A stretch of DNA of 64,000 bases from positions 378,383,923-378,447,922 of the forward strand of contig OY856186.1 of assembly GCA_963693315.1 (NCBI GenBank). Reading direction: 5' to 3'. Of this stretch, positions 1 through 10,910 are shown in pieces. The stretch comes from Diogma glabrata (Eukaryota; Arthropoda; Insecta; Diptera; Cylindrotomidae). The notes under the pieces are model-generated. The model was not told where the DNA came from, made no database searches, and saw only the letters and a list, made by a program, of their open reading frames with translations. A program made the translations under genes and the position numbers. Numbering within the stretch: the stretch's first letter is position 1; every line of letters begins with the position of its first letter.

Positions 1-540
1 ATACTACTTATATGTCAAGTTTCAGGAAAATCAAAAATGGTCAAGTTCAAATCTCGACTTTTTCACCTGCGTAGATCACGTTTTTCATCTATAACAACAA
101 CGTGGTTTGCTTTCATAAAACCAAATCTCTTATATATTGTATTATAAACTCGCTATCGCCAGTTTGAATATCATAAATTACTTATTAGTTGAGTCATAGA
201 CAAATAATAAAATTATTTGTCTATTGTTGAGTCAAGGACCAAGTTTAACTTGAACTGTAATAGATCTTTAAGTATGTATTTAAAATGACGAGTTTGTATT
301 TAAAATGACGTAATTGACGAGTTACGAATAACGTTCGTAATTACGATTTTTGTATGACTTTATGTAGATAAATAGTCTACGACTTTACATATGCCTACAT
401 ATTACATAAATTATTAAATTTATACAATTAGAATTACAAATTAAAATTAAATACAATTTTAAAATTTTAATTTTTGTTAGTTAATGATTTGAAGAGTTAG
501 ATAACAGAAATTAATAACACTTTTAATGATAATATTGATA
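1..540. other. AT-rich intergenic stretch, nothing recognised
   Basis: The sequence is AT-rich with short local duplications, such as the repeated 'aaaatgacg' phrase near 285-310. I see no coding signal, RNA gene or transposon terminus here. Confidence 0.6.
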
Positions 541-635
541 TAAAATATTTACCAATAATCCCACATATTTGTTGCTTGATTCGATAGCTTTTGAGATCTA
601 TGTTCGGAAAATAAACCATTGTAAGCATCAGTAAT

Positions 636-1016
636 CAGCGTTGCCACTTGGAATCTTGGATACATTTTTATCCATTTGGATACATTATTTGAAAATTCTA
701 TTGAATGGATACAAAAAGGTGAGGTGACAAGAAATGTGACAAGAGGTGACAAAAAATGTGAAAAAAAATTATATGAAATTGATTGATCAAATAAAAATCA
801 TCAGATTGAAATGAATTAATGTGATTTTTGTATTATATTATAAATAAATGTGATCTGGATACTAAATCGAACTAAACATTTCGTAATTAGTCCTTTAGCA
901 ATATCAAATAATCATGTTTCATTTTTTAAAAAAAGCGGATACATTTTTTTGATAAAATTGGATACACTTTTTTGATAAAATTGGAAACATTTTAATTTTT
1001 TGGAGTGGCAACGCTG
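636..1016. mobile_element. MITE with 13-bp perfect inverted ends (hAT-like)
   Basis: The ends are CAGCGTTGCCACT and its exact reverse complement. The 381-bp interior is AT-rich, repeats the phrase 'ggatacattttt' several times, and has no open frame of note. The related locus at about 59,430 reads straight through this point without the insert, which acts as an empty site. The flanking target duplication, if 7-8 bp, is degenerate (cagtaat versus ccctaac). The CAGNGTTGCCA-type ends suggest a hAT-derived MITE. Confidence 0.65.
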
Positions 1017-1085
1017 ACCCTAACACTTCACTTCCATTTAAATTTATCAAAGTAGCAAAAATATTATTTTAATGTTGAACTATTA

Positions 1086-1368
1086 GGCAGTTTATACACT
1101 TTACAACACGTTTTACATCGTGGTTGTGTTTATAGAATGTTTTATAGTGTATGGTATGGTGAAGTTTTCAACCAATTTGACGGTTATCTAACCGGGTGGA
1201 GTAAAATCAAAAAGTTTTGATTTTAAGTAGATGGAAATAATGATTGTTCAACATGTTATGTAGATTGTTTATGAAAGAGTTTATTAAAATAACAATAGAT
1301 ATTGACATATACAATGGTACGTTTATCAACCAAGTTGTAAAACATGTTGTATAATGTATAGGCGGCCC
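1086..1368. mobile_element. Small MITE with long imperfect inverted ends, TA target site
   Basis: About 40 bp at the left end (starting GGCAGTTTATACAC) pairs imperfectly with the right end. The shared core includes 'acaacacgttttaca' on the left and its inverted counterpart 'tgtaaaacatgttgt' on the right. A TA dinucleotide flanks both sides (1084-1085 and 1369-1370). The homologous locus near 59,510 lacks the insert. The element encodes nothing. A Tc1/mariner-like or other TA-targeting origin is an inference from the TA flank only. Confidence 0.5.
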
Positions 1369-1567
1369 TACCTTTTTTTGATATTTTCGAAGCATAATAA
1401 AACGAAACGATTAAAACAATTGAAAAATGTAGTTGGGGATAGTAATGGCAATTTATAGCAAACGAACAAGCATTATCGATGTATGTACAATCAACTTTTT
1501 CGTCGAGAAAAGAATAAAAAATAATATGAACAGAATTAGGTTTTGGCACTCTGTTTAGTGGAAACCA

Positions 1568-4176
1568 GTGGTGGTTAGGGTTGCCAGACGTCCCGATTAA
1601 TCGGGCTTGTCCGGTTTTCAGAGATGTTTTCGAGTGTCCCCAAAAGTATCTTGGGGACGTCAAATGTCCCGATTTAGATTTATTATAAAATCAAAATTAA
1701 ATTTTTTATTATAAAAATCAAAATTAAATTTATTTTATGAAATACTTAATCAAATAATTTTTGAACGGGCCCAAAATTTAAAATCTGAACGTACCCTGAT
1801 ATGAAAAAGAAATTTGTATCATTCAGTGATACCAACTTTATTTATAATCAATGGTAGCTGTCAAAATAAGCTATAATATCAGAAGTGTGGTGTTTGTTTC
1901 GTTGATAGTTCGCATAGTTAAATTTTTTATAGTTTAAATCTGTAGTAAGTATTTTAATTTAACATTTTGACAATATTTAGTTATTTATTCTATACCTTTA
2001 AATATAGTTTGAAAATGCCAAAAAGATCTTGTCAGTATTTGGAAAGATATACTGAAGTGTATCCGTTTATAAGGAAAGGAAAAACAAACACCGAAGTATA
2101 TTGTTTACATTGCAAAGTTTATTTTAGCATAAGCCATGGTGGTGTTTCGGACATTAAAAAGCATATAGTTCATCAAAAACATATATCTGCTGAACGATTA
2201 TCCAGCAGTTGTAATAATTTAAGTTCGTTTTTTGTGAAAACACAAAGCGATGAGAACGAAAAAATTATTACAAGTGAATTATGTTTTGCTTATCATATCA
2301 TTAAACACCACCAATCGTTTATATCCAATGCCTGTACTAATAAATTATTTCCATTATTATTTAATGACTCAAAAATTGCCACAAAGTATGCCTCCTCCAG
2401 AACTAAGGCGACAAGAATGATAACACAGGTTTTGGCCCCACATTCTGTTAATGTCATTTGCAATGAACTGGAAAAAGTTTCTTATTACAGTATAAGTACT
2501 GATGCAAGTAATCATAAGGCGGAAAAAATGTTTCCTCTCGTGTTGCAATATTTTAATATGACTGGAATTCATATTAAATTATTAAAACTAGATAATTTAA
2601 AAGGTGAAAACTCTGATATGGTTTCTTCTTTTTGTATAAAATCTCTGAAAGATTTAAAAATAAATATGAAAAAATGTAATGGATTTTGTGGTGATAATGC
2701 TAACGTTAATTTTGGAGGACGAGAAAGAATGGGTAAAAATAACGTATTCACAAAATAAAAACTTGAACTCGGTGTAGATATAGAAGGCATAGGTTGTCCA
2801 GCACATATAGTACAAAATTCTATGCATACTGCTTCTGATCAATTATCATGCGACGTAGAACAAATTGTGGTGAAAATATTTAATTATTTTTCAATTTATA
2901 CAGTTCGCACTGAACGTTTAAAGAACTTCTGTGATTTTGTAGGAATTGAATATAATAATCTTTTATCGCACTCAAAAACCAGATGGTTGTCGCTAATGCC
3001 AGCAGTTGAAAGAATATTGAAGCTTTTTGAAGCACTCAAATCATTTTTTTTGTCAGAGGAAAGATCGCCTAAGACTTTGTTGAATTTCTTTCAAAATCCA
3101 TTAAGTGAAGCTTTTTTATGGTTCATACACAGTGAGTCTAGTTCATTAAAATTTCAAATTATGCAAATTGAAAAAAAGAAGCAATCTATTATTGAAGTAC
3201 TAGATATTTTGAAAGATATTCTTAAAGTAGCAACAGCAAAACTAAATACTGGTTTCATTCCTGGAAGTGTTAAGAAAATATTAAATCAAAAAGAAAATTC
3301 TGGAGAATTATCTAAATTTGAGATTGATAAATTTAAAACTGAAATTGTAGAATTCCACCAAACTTTTGTTGAATACTTAACTAAGTGGGTTAAGCCATTA
3401 GAAGTGTACTCATTGTTTTCTTGGATGCTTTTAAAAGTTAAACCAACATGGGAGGAAGTTGAAATATGTTATAATTATCTGATAAACAAAAATATCACTT
3501 TAAACGAATCCCTTCTTTTTAATCAGCTAACAAAGGTCCAAGAAATTGTTGAAGAAGAAATAAATAATAATTTGGAATGGCACAACAAAATAGCCTCTGA
3601 TAAGTGGGTATGCGTATTTTCAAAAATGTCTAAGGAATTTCCTGAACAATATATTGATATATTTCGTATGTGCGAATATTTATTTTCTCTACCCGGACAT
3701 AATGCCAATGTGGAAAGAATTTTTTCGCTTATGTCAATTCAGTGGACGGATGAACGGAGCAGACTTTTACCAGAATCAGTAGAAGCTATTTTGCAGTGCT
3801 TGGTAAATTTTGATCAAAATTGCAGCGAAATGTACCATTATATTTCAACAAATAAAGACATATTAAAAGCTGCTAAAAGTAGCAATAAATATTAAATACT
3901 GACTTTGTGCACTAAAAAGTTTTAGTATTCAATACTAATAGTATTTATTATATTTTTTTACTTTATTATTTTAATAATTCTACTATGTGATATTAGAATT
4001 AGCTTAACTGAATTTTTCTATAGAATTAATGAAATGAATGTGAATTTAAAATTTTTGTTCCTACTAAATTTAGTTTATGTTTAAATTCTTAATAAATTAA
4101 TTCATAGAAAATAAGAAAATTTTTTTTGTACTGTCCCGATTTGAGTTTTGAAAATTCTGGCAAGCCTAGTGGTGGT
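1568..4176 (+). mobile_element. hAT DNA transposon, 2.6 kb, with 8-bp target duplication
   Basis: The element proper spans 1576-4168. It is flanked by a perfect 8-bp direct duplication GTGGTGGT (1568-1575 and 4169-4176). Its ends are short inverted repeats, TAGGGTTGCCAGA on the left against TAGGCTTGCCAGA read from the right. 8-bp duplications and TAGNG-type ends are hallmarks of the hAT superfamily. Inside is one long transposase frame with BED zinc-finger and hAT dimerisation signatures. Next to the left end, and again near the right end, lies a 'gtcccgatt'-type motif that could be a transposase-binding subterminal repeat. Confidence 0.92.
2015..3895 (+). pseudogene. hAT transposase with BED finger, one internal stop
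   Basis: This would be the transposase of the surrounding hAT element. The likely start is ATG 2015, giving MPKRSCQYL; an upstream in-frame ATG at 1967 adds 16 unlike residues. A BED-type zinc finger follows (C-x2-C, with histidines in HIVHQKH). The catalytic core shows the first acidic region in STDASNHK and the second in GDNANVNFGG. The C-terminus carries the hAT dimerisation signature, LPGHNANVERIFSLMS then RLLPESVEAILQCL. A single TAA at 2756-2758 interrupts the frame. Translation stays open in the same frame from 2759 through 3895, so this nonsense codon is the only visible lesion. Without it the product would be about 627 residues, a normal length for the family. The damage looks recent, but the copy should not make full-length protein. 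Confidence 0.88.
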
Positions 4177-5172
4177 ATGATTGAATAACAATTCGACTCG
4201 GATATATTAGAATTATTTGGAATTTTAAAATGGCATATGAAATGGTTGAGAGTATTTTTCGACCATTTCTGTCGGAAAAATTTTCGACTCCCTTTTGCTT
4301 GTCGGAAATTTGAATTTGACGTTTTGTTGTAAACTATATTATGCTATACGTTTTGTTTTTTTAATATATTAATTATTATTACATTTTTTTAGCTAACATT
4401 TTACAATTTTTTATTAAACATAATCATAATAAAACTAAACTCGCCATTTAAACTATATATCCCATCAACATCAACACAAAACAAATGATAAAAAGTCCAA
4501 GCGGCAAGATGTCCGCTAGAAATAGGTAGATTTCGAAATCAGACAGTTTTGTGTACAAATAGAATCTGATGTATCAGATTAGTTTAAACAAAACAAACTA
4601 ATTACAAACAGATATCGAACAAATTTTAACAAAAAAATTAGCTACATATAAGCAATACTATACCTATCCAATTTTGCAACAAACAAATATCCAATCTACC
4701 ATAGAACATATATGTGACAATGTATAAAAACACACGGCAAACCTACTTTATATCATATGTCGTGCAATTACTGCAAAATATCAAAATAGTTTATTTCTAA
4801 GAAAAATTTTTTTTTCTATTCAAATCGTTTTATTTTTTTTTCATTGGCTGTTATAAGGTTTTTGCAAATTGTTGTTGTTGGGGATTGTTGCAAACGTTTT
4901 TGTTGAAGCCGATAAGTTAAAAACCTCTCACTTCAGAGGTTTATATTTATAAGAAACGGATTAAAATGTTTCCACAGATTCTAAATTTATGAAGTTTTTA
5001 AAAATATTAGTATCCAAACGGCCGTTATAACGGATTTAAATAACAAAACTTTTTCTAGTATAAAGCCTCTAGTTTTTTAACCATGTGTTGGATTTTGCTG
5101 ATTTACGAACTTGTACAAGATATTTATAAAACACACGTTTTTAAAAAAGGTTTTTTGATCTGGCTCCACAAT
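4177..5172. other. AT-rich intergenic stretch without genes
   Basis: No coding frame or RNA gene is supported. A 'cgac..tgtcgga' phrase occurs twice around 4258-4310, and the rest is AT-rich with long homopolymers. No transposon ends are evident. Confidence 0.55.
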
Positions 5173-5268
5173 TGCGACCGTGAGAGTGCCGGTTGATTCA
5201 GACGCATTTTGTGTTTTACGAGCTTTTTTTTAACTACCTCAACAAATGCGACCGTGAGAGTGCCGGTC
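5173..5268 (+). repeat. Duplicated hairpin motif (two copies 75 nt apart)
   Basis: The 20-nt phrase TGCGACCGTGAGAGTGCCGG occurs at 5173-5192 (with one neighbouring base differing) and at 5248-5267. Each copy can fold as CGACCG / CGGTCG around the loop TGAGAGTGC. In the first copy the right arm is CGGTTG, which keeps the pairing through a G-U pair in RNA. The surrounding DNA is AT-rich, so the motif stands out. Function is unknown. Confidence 0.5.
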
Positions 5269-5311
5269 GTTTTCGTTATATCTCATATCGTTTATATATA
5301 TGAGAAATTTC

Positions 5312-6512
5312 ACGAAGATTCAACAACGTTTTGACTTGACCCCTTTTAATTTTGATTATTTTTTGTTTATAGATAGTCTTTGACAAATAAAAAATACAAG
5401 TTCTCTTAGAATTTTTTTTTTCGACCAGGGGTCTTCACAGGGTGCCCCTCAATTTTTGTTATTTTGTGATGTGAGTGCATTTTGACGAGCGATTGTAGAA
5501 AAACTACTCAATCGATTTTCATAAATGATATGTCGTTGAATAGGTATTAGAACAAAGTTTTTAAAAATGTACACTGTTAATTTTTTGAAATTCCGGTCTA
5601 TCCAGCCTGACCAGCTCACTGGTGAATAGGAGAGGCGCAAGCCAAAAGTGTGACCCGATCGGCTTTCTCGGGTACTATGGGGTAAAGCATTAATGTTAGC
5701 CACAGCTTTACATTGAGGTTGGACTCGTAGTGGTTGTGGTTGGAGAAATTCTGATATATGGGAGGCTCTAGGGCCGCTATGTGGAACCATTATCAGTAGT
5801 CTTTTATGGTAGAATGGGTTACCCTGCCGTAAGGGAACCCGAGCAGGTGAGCCTGCTTAATGAGCTCCCTACCAGATGGGATCTGGTACTGGCATACGCT
5901 AGATTGCCGGCAGCGATACCAATGCTGGCTTACTTATCTGTGAGATCGGATAGTAAGCAATTTGGCGGAAACCTTAGGGTTTCAAGCTGTGTGGTGCAGT
6001 TGAAAATAACCTGTGCCCCTATGTGAGTGGGCGTCTGCCGGTAGAGTTTTCTTAAACTAGTTACGGCGACTAATAAATGAAAACAATGACCAAAATAATT
6101 TTTAATGGTGTAACATAAGAAAAAAAGTGGTGTAATTGAAAAAAAGATGGCATAGCCTTTTTTTTTTTTTTTTAAACTAAATTGAAGCTTATTTTATGTC
6201 TAACAACTTGTGAAAGTTTAGGACTAGCATCATTTTTTGTTTTAGAGATAAACTTCGTTGTGCATATGACTGTCGGGAATCAGATTTTTTTGTTCTAAAG
6301 GAAAATTATAAAAATGGCGATTTTCAGATTCAGATTTTTTTTTTATGTTAAATATCAAATATGTTATTATTAAATGAACTTTTTAAAAAGCAATTTCAGT
6401 CAAGTTCAGCAAAATTTTGCGACATTTTGACTCGACCTTTTTAATTTGGTTTATTTTTAGTTTATAGATAGCCTTTGATAAATGAAAAATACGGCTTCAA
6501 GTAGAATTTTTT
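5312..6512 (+). repeat. Pair of ~110-bp direct repeats around the GC-rich island
   Basis: The blocks at about 5312-5420 and 6400-6512 share the order 'ttttgact.gacc', 'tttatagatag.ctttga.aaat' and 'tagaattttttt' with scattered differences. They lie about 1.1 kb apart in direct orientation. They could be parts of a short degraded element or an old tandem duplication. No TG...CA ends or target duplications were found. Confidence 0.4.
5590..6062 (+). other. GC-rich island, possible retroelement 5' fragment
   Basis: About 470 bases are much richer in G and C than anything nearby, with sharp edges to AT-rich DNA. An open frame of 81 codons (5781-6026, plus strand) begins MEPLSVVFYGRM and has no domain I recognise. 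The island is followed by AT-rich DNA with a 16-base T run near 6162. The composition and sharp edges suggest an inserted fragment, perhaps the leader of a non-LTR retrotransposon. That is inference, and a protein gene is not supported. Confidence 0.35.
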
Positions 6513-6755
6513 TAAATATAGTAATATATTTATAGTTATATTATAATATATAATAGTAATAAATTAAATTAATCAAAATGTAACGTATTTGTGTCTCTAA
6601 AAGCCACAATTGAGTTACTTTTCACCTTTTTGTTCCCCTTGTTTTTTCTGAAGTCGGTTCTATTTCTTTGAAAAAGTGTTTTATTTTTTTATTTTTAGTG
6701 TAGTCATAAAGCAAATGTCGGTTAGAAAGCATTTAAAAGTAATAACTTCAAATAC
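6063..6755. other. AT-rich stretch with homopolymer runs, no gene
   Basis: Poly-T tracts and short repeats only, including the second copy of the direct repeat at about 6400-6512. Nothing coding is supported. Confidence 0.55.
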
Positions 6756-6955
6756 NNNNNNNNNNNNNNNNNNNNNNNNNNNNNNNNNNNNNNNNNNNNN
6801 NNNNNNNNNNNNNNNNNNNNNNNNNNNNNNNNNNNNNNNNNNNNNNNNNNNNNNNNNNNNNNNNNNNNNNNNNNNNNNNNNNNNNNNNNNNNNNNNNNNN
6901 NNNNNNNNNNNNNNNNNNNNNNNNNNNNNNNNNNNNNNNNNNNNNNNNNNNNNNN
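6756..6955. other. Assembly gap of 200 undetermined bases
   Basis: Exactly 200 N characters, a conventional placeholder length, sit directly beside the pentanucleotide array. The true distance is unknown and the array may extend into the gap. Confidence 0.98.
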
Positions 6956-6968
6956 GGAAGAATTTTCG

Positions 6969-8331
6969 TTATGTTATGTTATGTTATGTTATGTTATGTT
7001 ATGTTATGTTATGTTATGTTATGTTATGTTATGTTATATTATGTTATGTTATGTTATGTTATGTTATGTTATGTTATGTTATGTTATGTTATGTTATGTT
7101 ATGTTATGTTATGTTATGTTATGTTATGTTATGTTATGTTATGTTATGTTATGTTATGTTATGTTATGTTATGTTATGTTATGTTATGTTATGTTATGTT
7201 ATGTTATGTTATGTTATGTTATGTTATGTTATGTTATGTTATGTTATGTTATGTTATGTTATGTTATGTTATGTTATGTTATGTTATGTTATGTTATGTT
7301 ATGTTATGTTATGTTATGTTATGTTATGTTATGTTATGTTATGTTATGTTATGTTATGTTATGTTATGTTATGTTATGTTATGTTATGTTATGTTATGTT
7401 ATGTTATGTTATGTTATGTTATGTTATGTTATGTTATGTTATGTTATGTTATGTTATGTTATGTTATGTTATGTTATGTTATGTTATGTTATGTTATGTT
7501 ATGTTATGTTATGTTATGTTATGTTATGTTATGTTATGTTATGTTATGTTATGTTATGTTATGTTATGTTATGTTATGTTATGTTATGTTATGTTATGTT
7601 ATGTTATGTTATGTTATGTTATGTTATGTTATGTTATGTTATGTTATGTTATGTTATGTTATGTTATGTTATGTTATGTTATGTTATGTTATGTTATGTT
7701 ATGTTATGTTATGTTATGTTATGTTATGTTATGTTATGTTATGTTATGTTATGTTATGTTATGTTATGTTATGTTATGTTATGTTATGTTATGTTATGTT
7801 ATGTTATGTTATGTTATGTTATGTTATGTTATGTTATGTTATGTTATGTTATGTTATGTTATGTTATGTTATGTTATGTTATGTTATGTTATGTTATGTT
7901 ATGTTATGTTATGTTATGTTATGTTATGTTATGTTATGTTATGTTATGTTATGTTATGTTATGTTATGTTATGTTATGTTATGTTATGTTATGTTATGTT
8001 ATGTTATGTTATGTTATGTTATGTTATGTTATGTTATGTTATGTTATGTTATGTTATGTTATGTTATGTTATGTTATGTTATGTTATGTTATGTTATGTT
8101 ATGTTATGTTATGTTATGTTATGTTATGTTATGTTATGTTATGTTATGTTATGTTATGTTATGTTATGTTATGTTATGTTATGTTATGTTATGTTATGTT
8201 ATGTTATGTTATGTTTTGTTTTATTTTGTTTTGTTTTGTTATGTTATGTTATGTTATGTTATGTTATGTTATTTTATGTTATGTTTTGTTATGTTTTGTT
8301 ATGATATGTAATCTTATGTTATGTTATACCA
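6969..8331. repeat. ATGTT pentanucleotide microsatellite, ~1.25 kb plus degraded edge
   Basis: About 250 almost perfect copies of ATGTT run from 6969 to about 8214, with a single variant near 7036. A decayed border (TTTTG and TTTTATG variants) continues to about 8331. Three forward frames are open through the whole array and read as MLCYV repeats. This follows from a unit without stops and is not evidence of a protein. The decay is concentrated at the right edge. Confidence 0.97.
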
Positions 8332-8439
8332 GACGTCTTCTAAACTTGCATCCTTCCCCTTTTTGTTACATCATCTTCCAACATCTACAATACCGTGACC
8401 ATAGGCCAACATTACAGCATCTATTTTAAGTTAATTCAT

Positions 8440-9290
8440 ATTTTTTCAGGTATACAAAACTCTGTGTTTGATTCTTAATATTGTTTACTGGGAGAAATGT
8501 GCTTAGAAGCACCACTATCACAGTACCAAAGATTTGGTGCAATACTATTATCACAATCTGGTTTGAAACTGTAGGTAATAAAAGCAATGTTTTTGCTTTT
8601 ATATTGCTCATTACTATTTGTATTTTGCTTTATCCTTGACTTTGTCGTCTTTTGCTACAAAAACTACTTCATTTATGTCAGTTTTATTAAATCCTAATTC
8701 ACGTGCTTCAATAGAACAAAGGAATTATATCCCACAAGTCCTTGGAGTTATCATATTCCATTCCTAGTGTTGATAATATTCTGTCATTCAACATTCTTTC
8801 AGACATCGTAATTTCTCGTTATTTTCTTTCAACTCATTGTTTAGATCGACAAACAACTGCTGTTATTCACCTACATGAATTTTTATATCTTCTATTTCTT
8901 CTCGTTTACCTTGAAAAAAGATTCAATCAGCATGTTTAAACGTTTTGTACTACTACTTTCAAAATAAGCACATAGTTTGTCCCATATTTCGGCTGCATGG
9001 GTACAAGTCTGTCAACGTTTTGTTTAGTGCACTGGCAATAATACTGGCAGGTTTTGCATCATTGGTGCATCATTGCACTACAGGTCCTTTTAATAAACCA
9101 TGGACAATGCTTTCAAGGTGTGCACGAAACACTATATTTATATGACATTTCCACTTTGCCTAGTCCTCAACATTTCCACTTTACCCTCATCTTGTAATTT
9201 TAGATCAGTATTTGACAATTTAATAACTTTTGGTTTTACACTTTAAAGCCTCACTTTCTGTTGCTTTGTAGAGCGCCAATGTCAAATAAT
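8440..9290 (-). pseudogene. Decayed Copia-type gag/protease fragment
   Basis: Read on the minus strand, broken frames contain Copia-like signatures. Near 8940-9000 the frame gives AAEIWDKLCAYFESSS, as in the UBN2/Copia gag domain. Farther on, SERMLNDRILSTLGMEYDN fits the gag C-terminal half. At about 8488-8528 it reads WYCDSGASKHISP, the Copia protease active-site context with DSG at 8511-8519. Frameshifts and stops separate these parts, and no integrase, RT or LTR is visible. It is an old fragment. The assignment rests on short motifs. Confidence 0.6.
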
Positions 9291-9306
9291 GGCCCTTACA
9301 ATTCAA

Positions 9307-10910
9307 ATTACTTCGGTCTGAAAGACCTAAGTATTACATTCATGAGCTCAAAGTCAAATTCTTGCCCCCACTTTTTTTGACATTTCTCGACGTTTTAGGA
9401 CCTCCTGATTCTAAAAAAGCAAAAAAAAAAAAATGTATGTCTGTCTGCCGTCATTACCTACGCTGCAGGGAAAACCGCTGGAGGGATTTCAAAAATTTTT
9501 TTTTCTAAAAATAGGTATTCACAAGGGACAGGTCTGAAAGGACGCTGTGTTCGATAACTGTACCGGAAGTGTGTCAAAAAAATCATTATGTGTGTCAAAA
9601 ATAGCAAATTTTCATATTTTTGGCTTAAAAAACGTTCATTTTAAGTGATTACGAGTAGGAAAATTAAATTTGGAGAAATCTTGATGGTAGGGATTGGTAT
9701 GTGAGATCAAAAACTCGATTATTGCATTATAAGTTTGTCAAAAAAATGTTGTCAAGTGTGTCAAAAGAAAGATTTTTATTTATTTTTTTACTTAATTTTT
9801 TGGAAAAAAAATTAAATTAATTGTTTGTTTGAAATGAGATTTTATTATTATTATTGAGAACTATGGCATTATAAGTTTGTCAAAAAAATGTTGTCAAGTG
9901 TGTCAAAAGATTTTTATTTAGTTTTTTACCCAATTTTTTGGAAAAAAATAAAATTGTTTCTTTGAAATGAAATTTTATTATTATTATTGAGAATTATGGC
10001 ATTATAAGTTTGTCAAAATATGTTGTCAAGTGTGTCAAAAGAAAGGTTTTTATTTATTTTTTACCCAATTTTTTTAGAAAAAAATAAAATTTATAGTTTG
10101 TATGGCATGATATTTAATTATTATTATAGAGAATTATGGCATTATAAGTTTGTCCAAAAATAATGTCAAGTGTGTCAAAAAACGATTTCATTTATTTTTT
10201 TAGCCAATTTTTTGGAAAAAAAATGTAGCTGTTTTTATGACGTAAATGTAATTTGAAATGAAATTGGACATGGAAATTTTTGAATTTGTTATAGTTTTTG
10301 AAATATCTTTGGAATTTTGAAAAGTTTGTATTTTTGATTTTGTAATAATTTTTGCAATATTTTTAGAATTTCGGCAAAAGTTTTAATTTTTGATTGTGTA
10401 AGAATTTTTGAAATATTTTTAGAATTTTGAAAAATTTTTAATTTTTGATATTATTATAATTTTTGGAATTTTGAAAAAAGTTTCAATTTTTGATTTTGTA
10501 ATAATTTTTGCTATACTTTTAGAATTTTGGAAAAAGTTTGAATTTTTAAGAATTATTGAAATATTATTGGAATTTAGAAAAAATTTAAATATTTGATTTT
10601 ATTCTAATTTTTCGAATATTTTTGGAATTTTGAAAAAGTTTGATTTTATTTAATTTAACAATATTTTTGGAATTTTGATTATAATTTTCCGGCAACGTAT
10701 TGATGTTTCGTGTTAGTTTTGTAATAAATTTTTAAACAGAGATAAAAAATACTTGTACTTTAACAAAGAGTTATGTTTGATATACATCGCTGTCCAAAAC
10801 TAAAAACTATGTCCTCATAAAAGTTTTTTGCCGAAAACTATATCAAAATCCTTAACCCAAACCGAAGTCTTGATATCTCAGAGCTGTGAGATTTCAGCCC
10901 CTCCATATTT
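9307..10910 (-). repeat. Unclassified 1.6-kb repeat element, copy 1
   Basis: This block is the reverse complement of 37,037-38,205 joined to 47,834-48,196. One end carries a hairpin (ACTTCGGTCT, loop GAA, AGACCTAAGT) near 9309-9332. The other end contains CTCACAGCTCTGAG and again ACTTCGGTCT (in reverse complement) near 10,860-10,893. The interior includes about four tandem units of roughly 125 bp containing 'ttgtcaagtgtgtcaaaag' (about 9725-10,230). A second, A/T-only array with 'ttttggaattttgaaaaag' variants follows (about 10,255-10,680). No protein is encoded, so it is probably a non-autonomous DNA element. The terminal hairpin recalls Helitrons, but no CTRR end was confirmed. Confidence 0.6.

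Larger units (their letters stand above)
541..1540. repeat. Old repeated segment, copy 1 (partner at 59,337-63,770)
   Basis: Four blocks of this segment reappear in the same order and orientation near 59,337-59,610 and 63,723-63,770: 'ccacatatttgttgcttgattc', the 'cacttcacttc' block, the 'attgaaaaat' block with 'agttgg', and 'tacaat...aagaataaaaa'. The copies are clearly diverged, so the duplication is old. This copy has gained two MITEs (636-1016 and 1086-1368) that the partner lacks; the partner has gained a hAT element that this copy lacks. No protein is encoded. It may be the remains of an old transposon or a segmental duplication. Confidence 0.6.

Noticed and set aside
1207..1663. Minus-strand frames of 62 and 135 codons
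   Set aside because: They run across a MITE end and a hAT end, so they are chance frames spanning unrelated insertions.
5781..6026. 81-codon frame in the GC-rich island as a gene
   Set aside because: GC-rich DNA has fewer stops by chance, and no domain, start context or homologue is recognised. It is kept only as part of the island.
6676..8429. Three overlapping forward open frames of 446-542 codons reading MLCYV repeats
   Set aside because: They are the product of a stop-free pentanucleotide read in all frames, partly across an N gap. No start context or non-repeat domain is present.
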